From Actinoplanes sp. KI2 (GTDB lineage Bacteria; Actinomycetota; Actinomycetes; Mycobacteriales; Micromonosporaceae), in contig NZ_JAOSZE010000069.1 of the NCBI RefSeq assembly GCF_025630775.1, forward strand, positions 1 through 39,039: DNA of 39,039 nucleotides. The letters run 5' to 3'. The translations under genes were made by a program, and so were the position numbers. Shown here one piece after another: positions 1 to 8,739 of the stretch; the stretch's first letter is position 1, and every line of letters begins with the position of its first letter. The notes beneath the pieces were generated by a model. It was not told the origin of the DNA. It did not search any database and saw only the letters and a program-made list of their open reading frames with translations.

Positions 1-1392
<1,392 letters not shown>

Positions 1393-1494
1393 GACACTCA
1401 CGTCCTCGCGGCGAGGCCCCACGCACCCCACCCGGTGGGCGCACGGGGGCGCGCGTCAGGGTGGTGTGCGCTGAGTCAGAGCCTCTTGGCGTCG

Positions 1495-1508
1495 ACGCGG
1501 GCCCGCGT
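1495..1508. promoter_or_regulatory. Perfect 14-bp palindrome in the clpC upstream region
   Basis: ACGCGGGCCCGCGT is a perfect inverted repeat in the 199-bp divergent spacer between clpC and the 1592 gene. A second near-palindrome, GCACG-CT-CGTGC, follows at 1518-1529. Either could be a repressor site for clpC. Neither resembles the CtsR or HspR/HAIR operators I know, and GC-rich palindromes arise easily at this base composition. Confidence 0.35.
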
Positions 1509-1591
1509 GGGGGGCTCGCACGCTCGTGCAGGCGCGGCTGCCCCCTCAACGTACATCGAAGAACCTACGATGGCCCCAAGGGAGGGCCGCC

Positions 1592-2371
1592 ATGACCGGA
1601 GCCGAACGCCGCCGCCAGGCGAACGACCGTGCCCGCCGGCGCGCCGTCCGGGCCCTCGCCGCCCAGATGGGAGTGCCTTACTCGGTCGCCGCGCGGGTGC
1701 TCGCCGACCCGCACCGCGCGCTGCTGTTCGCCCACCGCGAACAGCGCCCGTTCCACGCCCGGGTGGCCGATACCCGGGACGCGGCCGCTCCCCCGCTGGG
1801 TCGCGCCGCTCACCTGACGGCCCGCTTCCCGCGCCTGCGCACCGTTGCGGGCCGGCTTTACGACGGCCGCGACCGCCGGACGGTGCTCGCGATGCTCTAC
1901 ACGGTGGTGGCGCACGAGTCGCCGGCCCTGCTGCCCGCCGACGACGAGCTGGCCTGGGTGGGCGAGCTGGGCGAGGAGACGGCGGTCGACATCACCTGCG
2001 CGGCCCTGGACCGGGCCGCCCGGCTGCTGCTCGACGACGACCAATGGCGACTGTGGACCAGGGTGGAGACCGCGCTGGACGCCGGCGACCCGCGCGCCGA
2101 GGCGACGATCACCCTCGGCCGGGAGCTCCGCACGGTGAGCCTGCGGGGCTCGCTGCCGGGCGCCCGGCAGACCCTCGACGCGGTGCTGCTCGGCGCGCAC
2201 CGGCTCAAGGCGCCCGGGGCGCAGGTCAGCCTGGGCGGGCGGATGGCCACGGTGGTCGGTGCCCGCTGGCCGCGGAGCGGGCCGCCGACGGCGTACGAGG
2301 CCCGGCTGGGCGACGACCCTCGGGTCCACCTCATCGACCTCGGTCAGGAGCAGCAGCCGGCCGGCGTCTAA
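1592..2371 (+). CDS. Unknown 259-aa protein
   Basis: I do not recognise this protein. The N-terminus is strongly basic (AERRRQANDRARRRAVRALA), followed by VPYSVAARVLADPHRALLF and a mostly helical acidic middle with no membrane segment or signal peptide, so it is probably cytoplasmic. The C-terminal third (QVSLGGRMATVVGARW) looks like beta strands. The ATG at 1592 is preceded by AAGGGAGGG, a strong ribosome-binding site about 5 nt away; the frame extends upstream to 1526 without any such site. It diverges from clpC. Its TAA stop (2369-2371) overlaps the TAG stop of the convergent kinase-like gene (2370-2368), so the two share the sequence CTAA. Confidence 0.75.
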   Translation: MTGAERRRQANDRARRRAVRALAAQMGVPYSVAARVLADPHRALLFAHREQRPFHARVADTRDAAAPPLGRAAHLTARFPRLRTVAGRLYDGRDRRTVLAMLYTVVAHESPALLPADDELAWVGELGEETAVDITCAALDRAARLLLDDDQWRLWTRVETALDAGDPRAEATITLGRELRTVSLRGSLPGARQTLDAVLLGAHRLKAPGAQVSLGGRMATVVGARWPRSGPPTAYEARLGDDPRVHLIDLGQEQQPAGV

Positions 2372-3528
2372 GGCCCGTCCTGCCGGGCCGGCTCCTCCTG
2401 CCGGGGCGGCTCCTCCTGCCGGGGCGGCTCCTCCTGCCGGGCCGGCTCCTCCTGCCTGGCCGGGCTTTCCTGCCGGGCCGGCCGTAGCAGGTCCTCCACC
2501 AGCAGGCCCATCCGGATCGCCTCGTCCTCGATCCGGCGCACCAGGTTCGCCACCTCCCCCGGGTCGGAGACGACGCCCTGCCGATACCGCTCGGCGGCGC
2601 CCCGGATGGTGGTCAGTGGCGTCCGCAACTCGTCCGACGAGTCCGCCACGAACTTCCGCATGGTTGCCTCCGAGGACAGCGCCCGAGACTCGGATGTCAG
2701 TGCCTGCGCCTCGGAGATCTGCGCGGCCTCCGCCGCCTGCCGGGCGGACCGCTCGGTCTGCGCCCGGGCGATGAACGCCGCCTCGATCTGGGCGAGCATC
2801 GCGTTCAACGCCCGCGACAACCGGCCCAGATCGGTGGTGGGCTCGCCGCCGTCCCGCTCCTCCGGATCGGGCACCCGCCGGGTCAGGTCGCCGGCACCGA
2901 TCGCCGCGGCGGTCCGCTCGATCCGCACCAACGGGATCAGGCTCCACCGCACCAGCGCCGCACCGACCGCGGCCAACACGATCAACACACCGGCACCGAC
3001 CAGGATCTCGGCCCGCACCAGCCGGGCGATGACCTCGTCGACGCCGGTCAACCGCTGCCCGACGCGCAGCACCGTGTCGTTGTCGAGGCGGATCACCAGC
3101 AGTCGCCACCGGTATTTGCCGTTGACCGAGCGCGCCGTGTAGGGCGTGCCCAGATGGGCGCTGATCTCGCCCGGGCCGGACAGTGGCGCCGGTAGGTCGG
3201 CGGGGGCCTGCCGGCCACCGGTGGAGGGGACGTCCGCTCCGGAGGCCGAGGCCAGCACGACCAGATAGTCCGGTTGATCGATGGGCCAATCTTCGCGGCG
3301 GGTATCGGTCCTGGCGATGATCAAGGAGTAGGCATACGCGAGCGAACGGAGGTCGTTGTCCGTCCGCGAGATCAGGTAACGATCCACCGCGTACGTGCCG
3401 GCCAGGCTGATCAGCGCGAGCGCCGCGAAGACCAGAACCAGCACGGTGGCGACAAGCTTCGTCCGCAGCGCAACCCGGCGCAGGCTGCGCCGCGGCGACA
3501 GGAATCTGCGCCGGGCCACGATCCACAT
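2368..3528 (-). CDS. Degenerate sensor histidine kinase without phospho-acceptor His or ATPase domain
   Basis: 386-aa membrane protein with the front half of a two-component sensor kinase. A basic N-terminus leads into TM1 (about 25-45, LVATVLVLVFAALALISLAG), an extracytoplasmic sensor region (about 46-170), TM2 (about 172-192), a HAMP-like region (about 193-250), a coiled coil rich in QxxEA (about 255-290) and a dimerisation helix. At the H-box the sequence is FVADSSDELRTPLTT, with Asp299 (codon GAC at 2634-2632) where the family has the phosphorylated His (CAC); one base separates the two. After the second helix (LLVEDLL), where an HATPase domain should begin, the protein ends in six EEP(A/P)RQ-type repeats. 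No ATPase remnant is visible downstream, where an opposing gene starts. It lies 67 bp below the TetR gene on the same strand, and no response regulator is adjacent. Probably a non-enzymatic sensor or dimerisation protein; a decayed gene is the alternative. Confidence 0.85.
   Translation of the reverse strand: MWIVARRRFLSPRRSLRRVALRTKLVATVLVLVFAALALISLAGTYAVDRYLISRTDNDLRSLAYAYSLIIARTDTRREDWPIDQPDYLVVLASASGADVPSTGGRQAPADLPAPLSGPGEISAHLGTPYTARSVNGKYRWRLLVIRLDNDTVLRVGQRLTGVDEVIARLVRAEILVGAGVLIVLAAVGAALVRWSLIPLVRIERTAAAIGAGDLTRRVPDPEERDGGEPTTDLGRLSRALNAMLAQIEAAFIARAQTERSARQAAEAAQISEAQALTSESRALSSEATMRKFVADSSDELRTPLTTIRGAAERYRQGVVSDPGEVANLVRRIEDEAIRMGLLVEDLLRPARQESPARQEEPARQEEPPRQEEPPRQEEPARQDGP
2377..2484. 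repeat. Six tandem 18-bp repeats encoding an RQEEP-rich tail
   Basis: Six head-to-tail 18-bp units start at 2377, 2395, 2413, 2431, 2449 and 2467, with core TCCTGCCGGGSCGGC. Units 2 and 3 are identical; units 5 and 6 have drifted. Read on the minus strand they encode the (E)EP(A/P)RQ C-terminal tail of the kinase-like protein. Copy number may vary between strains by slippage, which would preserve the frame. Confidence 0.9.
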
Positions 3529-3595
3529 TCTCGATCCGCCCGCTGCGCCTCCGCTGCGCCGTAGCTGGGAGCTCGCTGGGAGGAAGTGGCCGGCA

Positions 3596-4162
3596 CTACG
3601 CCTGGACGCCGCGCAGGACTTGGTCGGTAAGTGCGGCGGCGAAGGCGGGGTCGCCGGCGCCCTCGCGCTGCCAGCGGCCCATCGTGGCGATCATGATGGC
3701 GCCGAGGATCGCGTCGGCGGCGTCCCGCGCGTCGCCGATCGTGAAGACGCCGGCCGACTTGCCCGCTTCGAGGATGGCGCGAAGCGGCTCGGCGACCTTT
3801 CGATCCTTGGCCGCCATGACCGCCTCGACCCGGCCGGTCGCGCCGGCGAACGAGAGCAGGCCGCCGCAGACGCCGGGACGGGCGCCGAGGAAGTCGATCA
3901 ACCCGGCGACCGCGGCGCGCAGCCGGACGTCCGGCGGGGCGGCCGGCTCGGCGCCGGTGATCACCGCGGCGGCGGCGTCCATGTGCTCGTCGAGAAGGAA
4001 CGTAACCAGGTCGTCGCGACCGGAGAAGTAGTAGTACAGCGTGGCGCGCTTGGATCCCACCAGGGCGGCGACGTCCTCGAGGCGCATGTCCTGCCCGGGC
4101 CGGAGCAGTTCCTCGCTCGCCTCGTGCAGCCGTCGGGCCAGATCCGGCGGGGGTGTCTTCAC
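3596..4162 (-). CDS. TetR/AcrR-family transcriptional repressor
   Basis: 188-aa DNA-binding repressor. The N-terminal helix-turn-helix (about residues 8-55) shows the family pattern MRLEDVAALVGSKRATLYYY followed by FSGRDDLVTFLLDEHM; the remainder is an all-helical ligand-binding and dimerisation domain ending in a TetR_C-like helix. The start is a GTG at 4162; an ATG 8 nt upstream is out of frame. It is divergent from the dehydrogenase at 4255, and a short palindrome covers the intergenic promoter, so it probably represses both genes until a small ligand, perhaps a substrate of the dehydrogenase, binds. The kinase-like gene lies 67 bp downstream on the same strand. Confidence 0.9.
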   Translation of the reverse strand: MKTPPPDLARRLHEASEELLRPGQDMRLEDVAALVGSKRATLYYYFSGRDDLVTFLLDEHMDAAAAVITGAEPAAPPDVRLRAAVAGLIDFLGARPGVCGGLLSFAGATGRVEAVMAAKDRKVAEPLRAILEAGKSAGVFTIGDARDAADAILGAIMIATMGRWQREGAGDPAFAAALTDQVLRGVQA

Positions 4163-4179
4163 GCGCCCATCTTAAGACG

Positions 4180-4217
4180 TTGATCCAGCGGGGCGTTTAG
4201 ATTATAGTCCAAACTAT
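4180..4217 (+). promoter_or_regulatory. SDR promoter with overlapping TetR-type operator
   Basis: A good sigma-70-type promoter: -35 TTGATC (4180-4185), 17-bp spacer, -10 TATAGT (4203-4208). The palindrome ATAGT-CCAA-ACTAT (4204-4217) covers the -10 element and transcription start. On the opposite strand the same bases read TATAAT (4206-4201), a possible -10 for the tetR gene. One bound dimer would block both promoters, the usual autoregulated TetR arrangement. Confidence 0.65.
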
Positions 4218-4254
4218 GGTCCAAGCTTTCCTGCTCCGGAAAGGACTGACACCC

Positions 4255-5202
4255 GTGGCCGCTGCCCGATGGACCGCCGAAGACATCCCCGACCTCACCG
4301 GCCGGACCGGCATCGTGACCGGCGCCGGCTCCGGGATGGGGTTCGAGATCGCCGCCCAGCTGGCCGCCCACGGCGCCCACGTCGTGCTCGCGGCCCGTGA
4401 CCCCGGGCGTACCGAGCAGGCCGCACGCCGGATCGTCGCCCGACGGGCGGCCGGCTCCGTCCAGGTCGCGACGCTCGACCTGGCGAGCCTCGACTCGATC
4501 GACGAGTTCGCCGGCTCGGTCACGACCCGGCTCGACGCGCTGGACATCCTGGTCAACAACGCCGGCATCGTCGGCGGCCCACGACGGCTGACCGCCGACG
4601 GGTTCGAGGCCCATCTCGGCGTGAACCACCTCGGCCACTTCGCGCTGACCGGCCGGCTGCTGCCGCTGCTGCTCGCGTCCCGGGGCGCCCGCGTGGTGAC
4701 CGTGTCCAGCTCGCTGGCCGCACGGTCCCGGATCGACTTCGACGACCTGCAGAGCACCCGGGACTACCACATGATCACCGCGTACGGGCGGTCCAAGCTG
4801 GCCAATCTGCTCTTCGCCCTCGAACTGGACCGCCGGGCCCGGCGCGCCGGAATCGACCTGCAGAGCGCCGCCTGCCACCCCGGCGTGGTCCGCACCACCA
4901 TGCTGGTCGGCAAGAGCGCCGAGTGGGGCCGCGGCCGGCGCGCCGCCGAACGGGCCGTCCGCCTGATCCAACTGCTCACCGGGCAACCGGCCGCGGCCGG
5001 CGCCCTGCCCGCGCTGTACCAGGCCACCACGCCGGCGAGCGGCGCCTACATCGGCAGCGGCCGGCATTTCCGGGGCGCGCCGACCCCGGTGCCGTACCCG
5101 CGGGTGGCCCTCGACACCGCCACGGCGGAGCGCCTATGGCAGGTCTCCGCGGAGCTCACCGGGGTCGACTACCTGCCGCTGGCCGCGCCCCGGCCCCGCT
5201 GA
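4255..5202 (+). CDS. Short-chain dehydrogenase/reductase (retinol-dehydrogenase-like)
   Basis: 315-aa NAD(P)-dependent oxidoreductase with a Rossmann fold. Visible motifs: cofactor loop GIVTGAGSGMG, adenine-pocket LDLASLDSID, NNAG, catalytic Ser in TVSSSLA, and the YGRSK Tyr/Lys pair, with the long C-terminus common in the retinol dehydrogenase/WWOX-like SDR group. The substrate is unknown. I place the start at GTG 4255, which follows GGAAAGG by 10 nt; the in-frame ATG at 4216 lies inside the operator at the expected transcription start and has no ribosome-binding site. It is controlled by the divergent TetR gene. Confidence 0.9.
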   Translation: MAAARWTAEDIPDLTGRTGIVTGAGSGMGFEIAAQLAAHGAHVVLAARDPGRTEQAARRIVARRAAGSVQVATLDLASLDSIDEFAGSVTTRLDALDILVNNAGIVGGPRRLTADGFEAHLGVNHLGHFALTGRLLPLLLASRGARVVTVSSSLAARSRIDFDDLQSTRDYHMITAYGRSKLANLLFALELDRRARRAGIDLQSAACHPGVVRTTMLVGKSAEWGRGRRAAERAVRLIQLLTGQPAAAGALPALYQATTPASGAYIGSGRHFRGAPTPVPYPRVALDTATAERLWQVSAELTGVDYLPLAAPRPR

Positions 5203-5237
5203 CCGCCGCGTCGGCAGGTTTTGTCGTACCGGCCACG

Positions 5238-5249
5238 TAGGTTGTCGGC
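5238..5249 (+). promoter_or_regulatory. -10 box for a leaderless ligA transcript
   Basis: TAGGTT (5238-5243) is followed by exactly 6 nt and then the ATG at 5250, the spacing at which actinobacterial leaderless transcripts begin on the start codon. No good -35 or ribosome-binding site is visible. The gene starts 47 bp after the SDR stop, so readthrough from the SDR is also possible. Confidence 0.45.
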
Positions 5250-7229
5250 ATGACGGACACCGCCCTCACCGAAGCCGCGTTCGCTGCTGCCGTCGAGCAG
5301 GCACGAGCCGCCGCCAAGTCGTATTACGACACCGGCGACGTGCTGATGACCGACGCCGACTACGACGCCCTGCTCGACCGCATCGCCGCGGCGAAACAGG
5401 CGCACCCCGCCTGGGCGGACGGCGGGCTCACCACGCGGGTCGCGGCCGGGGTGTCCGCCGGCGGCGACGTGCGGCACCCCGAGCCGATGATGTCGCTCGG
5501 CAAGGTCACCGGGGAGGACGAGGTGCGCGCGTTCGTCGCCGACCTCGGCGGCGACCCCTGCCTGGTCGAGGTCAAGCTCGACGGGCTCGCGATCCGGGTG
5601 GAATACCGGTCGGGCCGGCTCGCCCTGGCCGCGCTCCGCGGCGACGGCAGCACCGGGGAAAACGTCACCGCTCAGGTGCTGCGCGGCGTCGCCGGCCTGC
5701 CCGACCGGCTCGGCACCCCGTGGACGGGCGAGGTCCGCGGCGAGATCTACATGACCGTGAGCGACTTCGAGGCCGCCAGTGCCAACCGGGTCGCCGCCGG
5801 CGGCAAGGCATTCATCAACTCGCGCGGCGCGGTCGCCGGGTCGATCCGCAGCGCCGACCGCACCTACGAGACACCGATGACCTTCGCGGCGTACGACATC
5901 TCCGGCGATTTCGCCTCCCACCGCGAGCGCATGGACCGCGCGGTCGAGCTCGGCTTTCCGGTGGCCGGGCGGCTCGCCACCGGCGAGATCCAGGTGGCCG
6001 CCGACGCGGACGCCGCGCTCGCCGCCATCGCACGCGTCGGCGAGCTGCGCCGCGGGCTGGAGTTCCCGATCGACGGCGCGGTGCTCACCGCCGACCTGGA
6101 AACGACGCGCCGTCGGCTCGGCTTCGGCAGCCGCACGCCACACTGGGCGGCCGCGTTCAAATATCCCGCCGACACCGGCTCGACGGTGCTGCGCGACATC
6201 GAGGTGCGAGTCGGGCGCACCGGGCGCATCTCGCTGCGCGCCGTGCTCGACCCGGTCTTCGTCGACGGCACGACGATCACCTACGCGACGCTGCACAACC
6301 CCAAGTTCGTCGAGGAGCAGGGGCTCGCCATCGGCCAGACCGTCGCCGTGTGGCGGGCCGGGGACGTCATCCCGCGCGTCACCGCACCGATCGGCGAGCA
6401 GCCGCACGGCCTCACGCCGTGGGCACCGCCCGAGACCTGTCCGCAGTGCGGCGAGCCGTGGGACAAGTCCAGCCTGCTCTGGCGCTGCCACACCGCCTCG
6501 TGCAGCGCCACCAACGCGCTGGAATATTGGTGCAGCCGCGAGGCCATGGATGTCGAGGGCGCGGGTGAGGCCCTCTGCGTCGCCCTGGTCAACGCCGGCC
6601 TCGCCAACGACGTCGCCGACCTTTACTCGTTGACCGAGGACCAGCTGGCCACCCTGCCGGTCGGCAACACCAAGGCGGGCGGCGTCGTCCTGCTCGGCAA
6701 GCTCAACGCCGCCAAGGTCGTCGCGTCGCTCGAGCACAGCAGGGCCCAGCCGTTCAACCGCGTCATCACGGGCCTCGGCATCCGGATGACCGGCCGCAGC
6801 GTCGGCCGCTGGCTCGCTGCCCGGTTCAAGACGATGGACGCACTGCGCGCCGCCACCGTCGAGGAGATCGCCGAGATCGACAAGATGGGCCTGATCAAGG
6901 CACAGCACGTCGTCGACGGCCTCGCCGCCATGTCCGGCGTCATCGACCGGCTCGCCGCCGCCGGCGTCACCATGAGCGTCCCCGAGACCACCGGCGACCA
7001 GCCGTTCGACGGCAAGACCTACGTGGTCAGCGGCACCGTCCCGGGATACACCCGCACCACGGTGAGCGAGCGCATCGAGCAACTGGGCGGCCGGGCCAGC
7101 GGCAGCGTCTCGGCCAACACCACGGCCCTCATCACATCCGAGACGACCACCGCGAAGGCAAAGAAGGCGGCCCAGCTCGGCATCCCCATCATCGACCCGG
7201 CCGAGTTCGCCAAAATGCTCACCAACTGA
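5250..7229 (+). CDS. ligA: NAD-dependent DNA ligase (LigA)
   Basis: 659-aa ligase that seals nicks in duplex DNA using NAD+. The adenylation motif is VEVKLDGLAIR with active-site Lys109; other nucleotidyltransferase motifs include GEIYM, FPIDGAV and AAFKYP. An OB fold follows (VRVGRTGRISLRAVLDPVF), then a four-Cys zinc finger (Cys397, 400, 413, 418), helix-hairpin-helix repeats, and a C-terminal BRCT domain from about residue 583. Every catalytic element is present, so it should be active. The N-terminal Ia region is short and reads MMSLGKV where housekeeping enzymes have a MLSLDNAF-type motif, and the protein is shorter than typical actinobacterial LigA (around 700 aa), so it may be a second, divergent ligase. 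Confidence 0.95.
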   Translation: MTDTALTEAAFAAAVEQARAAAKSYYDTGDVLMTDADYDALLDRIAAAKQAHPAWADGGLTTRVAAGVSAGGDVRHPEPMMSLGKVTGEDEVRAFVADLGGDPCLVEVKLDGLAIRVEYRSGRLALAALRGDGSTGENVTAQVLRGVAGLPDRLGTPWTGEVRGEIYMTVSDFEAASANRVAAGGKAFINSRGAVAGSIRSADRTYETPMTFAAYDISGDFASHRERMDRAVELGFPVAGRLATGEIQVAADADAALAAIARVGELRRGLEFPIDGAVLTADLETTRRRLGFGSRTPHWAAAFKYPADTGSTVLRDIEVRVGRTGRISLRAVLDPVFVDGTTITYATLHNPKFVEEQGLAIGQTVAVWRAGDVIPRVTAPIGEQPHGLTPWAPPETCPQCGEPWDKSSLLWRCHTASCSATNALEYWCSREAMDVEGAGEALCVALVNAGLANDVADLYSLTEDQLATLPVGNTKAGGVVLLGKLNAAKVVASLEHSRAQPFNRVITGLGIRMTGRSVGRWLAARFKTMDALRAATVEEIAEIDKMGLIKAQHVVDGLAAMSGVIDRLAAAGVTMSVPETTGDQPFDGKTYVVSGTVPGYTRTTVSERIEQLGGRASGSVSANTTALITSETTTAKAKKAAQLGIPIIDPAEFAKMLTN

Positions 7230-7230
7230 C

Positions 7231-7257
7231 GAACCGCCCGAACCGCCCGAACCGCCC
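7231..7257. repeat. Three perfect 9-bp repeats after ligA
   Basis: GAACCGCCC is repeated three times directly after the ligA stop, followed by a short GC hairpin (CCCGC-GCCG-GCGGG). The hairpin could weakly terminate transcription, but no T-run follows. Confidence 0.75.
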
Positions 7258-7369
7258 GCGCCGGCGGGCTACGCAGGGGGCGGTGGACAGCCGCGCCGCC
7301 CGCGCGCCGGAGGCAATCCGGGCGCACAGCGCGGGAAGGGACAGCGCGGGGGCAGGCCGCGCCGCGCCG

Positions 7370-7523
7370 CCCGCGCCGGGGGGGAACGCGGGCGGACGCT
7401 GCGCGGGGCAGGCAATGCCGTGCAGCCCGCGCTGGGGGCAACGCGGGCGGACACTGCGCGTGGCAGGCAATGCCGCGCGCCGCCCGCGCTGGGGGGCAAC
7501 GCGGGGACGGGCGGCGCCTGGCC
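7370..7523. repeat. Imperfect ~57-bp GC-rich tandem repeat in the ligA-GT2 spacer
   Basis: Within the 379-bp spacer between convergent genes (7230-7608) there are units beginning CCCGCGCY at 7370 (56 bp), 7426 (57 bp) and 7483 (41 bp, truncated), with degenerate relatives before (about 7298) and after (7524). Units 1 and 2 share AACGCGGGCGGAC and GGCAGGCAATGCC, the latter able to form a small hairpin. Open frames cross the array on both strands but are low-complexity Ala/Pro/Arg/Gly, so I regard it as non-coding. Confidence 0.75.
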
Positions 7524-7608
7524 GCCCGCGCTCGATGCGCAGCGGGGCGGCGGCGTTCGGGGAGCGGCGCGGGCGGGCGGCGCTCGGCGGGCGAGGGTTG
7601 CGGGGCTT

Positions 7609-8547
7609 CTACGAGGCGCGCGGGAGCTGGGTCTCGGCGCTCAGCAGGGCGTCCACCGTTCCGTACCACTTGCCGCCGGGGACGGCGAGGACGGGGACCA
7701 CCTTGTCGGCCGTGGCGTGGGTGAGCGCCTCGGCCTTCGCCTCCGCGCGGCGGTGGACGCCGCGGCGGCGGAACTCGCTGAGGATGGTCCGCAGCACGCG
7801 GGCGCCGTCGCGGAACGTGTTGAGGTTGCTCGTGCCGTGGATGCGCAGGTGCTCGACGCTGGAGACCTCGCGCACCCGCATGCCGCTGGCGGCGACCCGG
7901 ATGTTGATCAGGGTTTCGATCTCGAATCCGTCGCCCCACAGCTTGCCGCCGTCGGCGGGCGCGGGCAGGTCGGTCGGGGGCAGGTCCATCACCGGCACCG
8001 CGCGGCGCCAGAAGGCGTTGTAGCCGTAGCAGAGATCGGTGAACTGGGTGCCGAAGAGCCGGTTGACGAACATGTTGAGGCCCATGTTGCCGGCCCGCCG
8101 CAGGGGCGTGATGTCGTGGCTGAAGCCGCCCTCGCTGAACCGGGAGCCCTTGGCGAACTCGGCGCCGTGGATCAGGGCCTCGACGAAGCGGTGGATCTCG
8201 GCCGGGTCGGTGGAGCCGTCCGCGTCGATCATCACGATGGCGTCGCCGGTGCAGGCGGCGAACCCGCTGGCCAGGGCGTTGCCCTTGCCGCTTCGGGTCT
8301 GCCGCACCACGACGACGTCGGAGCGCAGTTGCCGGGCGACCGCCACGGTGTTGTCGACCGAGCCACCGTCGACCAGGACGACCTCGTGCAGCCCGGCCGG
8401 CAGCGCGCCGAACACGTGCGGCAGGTTCAGCTCCTCGTTCAGCGTCGGGATCACCACGCTGACCAGCGGCGCGCGGCGGGGGCCACCGAACTCGCTGCGG
8501 CGGCGGTCCGGCGTCGAGCGCAGCATCTTGCGGCGTTCCTGAGTCAT
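7609..8547 (-). CDS. Family 2 glycosyltransferase
   Basis: 312-aa inverting GT-A enzyme of the GT2/dolichol-phosphate-sugar synthase type. Motifs: SVVIPTLNEELNLPHV at the N-terminus, VDGGSVDNT, GKGNALASGF, then the metal-binding MIDADGSTDP, and a later GDGFEIETLINIR block typical of polyprenyl-phosphate glycosyltransferases. I see no transmembrane segment, so it probably works at the inner membrane face, moving a nucleotide-activated sugar to a lipid or glycan acceptor. The ATG at 8547 has GAAGGG about 8 nt upstream; an extended reading to 8586 lacks this. The gene diverges from the secreted GH30 enzyme. Confidence 0.9.
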   Translation of the reverse strand: MTQERRKMLRSTPDRRRSEFGGPRRAPLVSVVIPTLNEELNLPHVFGALPAGLHEVVLVDGGSVDNTVAVARQLRSDVVVVRQTRSGKGNALASGFAACTGDAIVMIDADGSTDPAEIHRFVEALIHGAEFAKGSRFSEGGFSHDITPLRRAGNMGLNMFVNRLFGTQFTDLCYGYNAFWRRAVPVMDLPPTDLPAPADGGKLWGDGFEIETLINIRVAASGMRVREVSSVEHLRIHGTSNLNTFRDGARVLRTILSEFRRRGVHRRAEAKAEALTHATADKVVPVLAVPGGKWYGTVDALLSAETQLPRAS

Positions 8548-8639
8548 ACGGGGAGCCCTTCTTGGTCGGTAACGGCCGCCACCCAAGATACAAAATTAGG
8601 GGAATTTGCGACATGTCCGAAAAGTCGAGGCGGGGCGAG

Positions 8640-8690
8640 CCGACCGGTCGACCCTGCCATTGACTCATCTCAATCGGGACGCGAAGATTT
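8640..8690 (+). promoter_or_regulatory. Possible promoter and palindrome upstream of GH30
   Basis: In the 192-bp divergent spacer, CGACCGGTCG (8641-8650) is a perfect 10-bp palindrome. TTGACT (8660-8665) is a good -35 hexamer, with a poor -10 (GAAGAT, 8683-8688) 17 bp downstream. On the minus strand TATCTT around 8590 could serve the glycosyltransferase. No experimental-grade signal is claimed. Confidence 0.3.
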
Positions 8691-8739
8691 CCCAACCGTT
8701 ACTTCAAGTCGTGAAATTACGCCGAGGGGCCCACCGCCG

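Noticed and set aside
1565..3526. Minus-strand frame of 653 codons through the kinase-like gene
   Set aside because: Different frame from the recognisable sensor domains; low-complexity product without family motifs. It also does not supply the missing HATPase domain.
4216..4254. ATG 4216 as start of the SDR
   Set aside because: It lies inside the operator at the predicted transcription start and has no ribosome-binding site; GTG 4255 has one.
7370..7523. CRISPR-like array
   Set aside because: Units are adjacent without unique spacers, lengths vary, and no cas genes are present.
7420..8739. Upstream extension of the GH30 gene
   Set aside because: Runs through the repeat array and antisense to the GT2 gene; the signal peptide and ribosome-binding site place the start at 8740.
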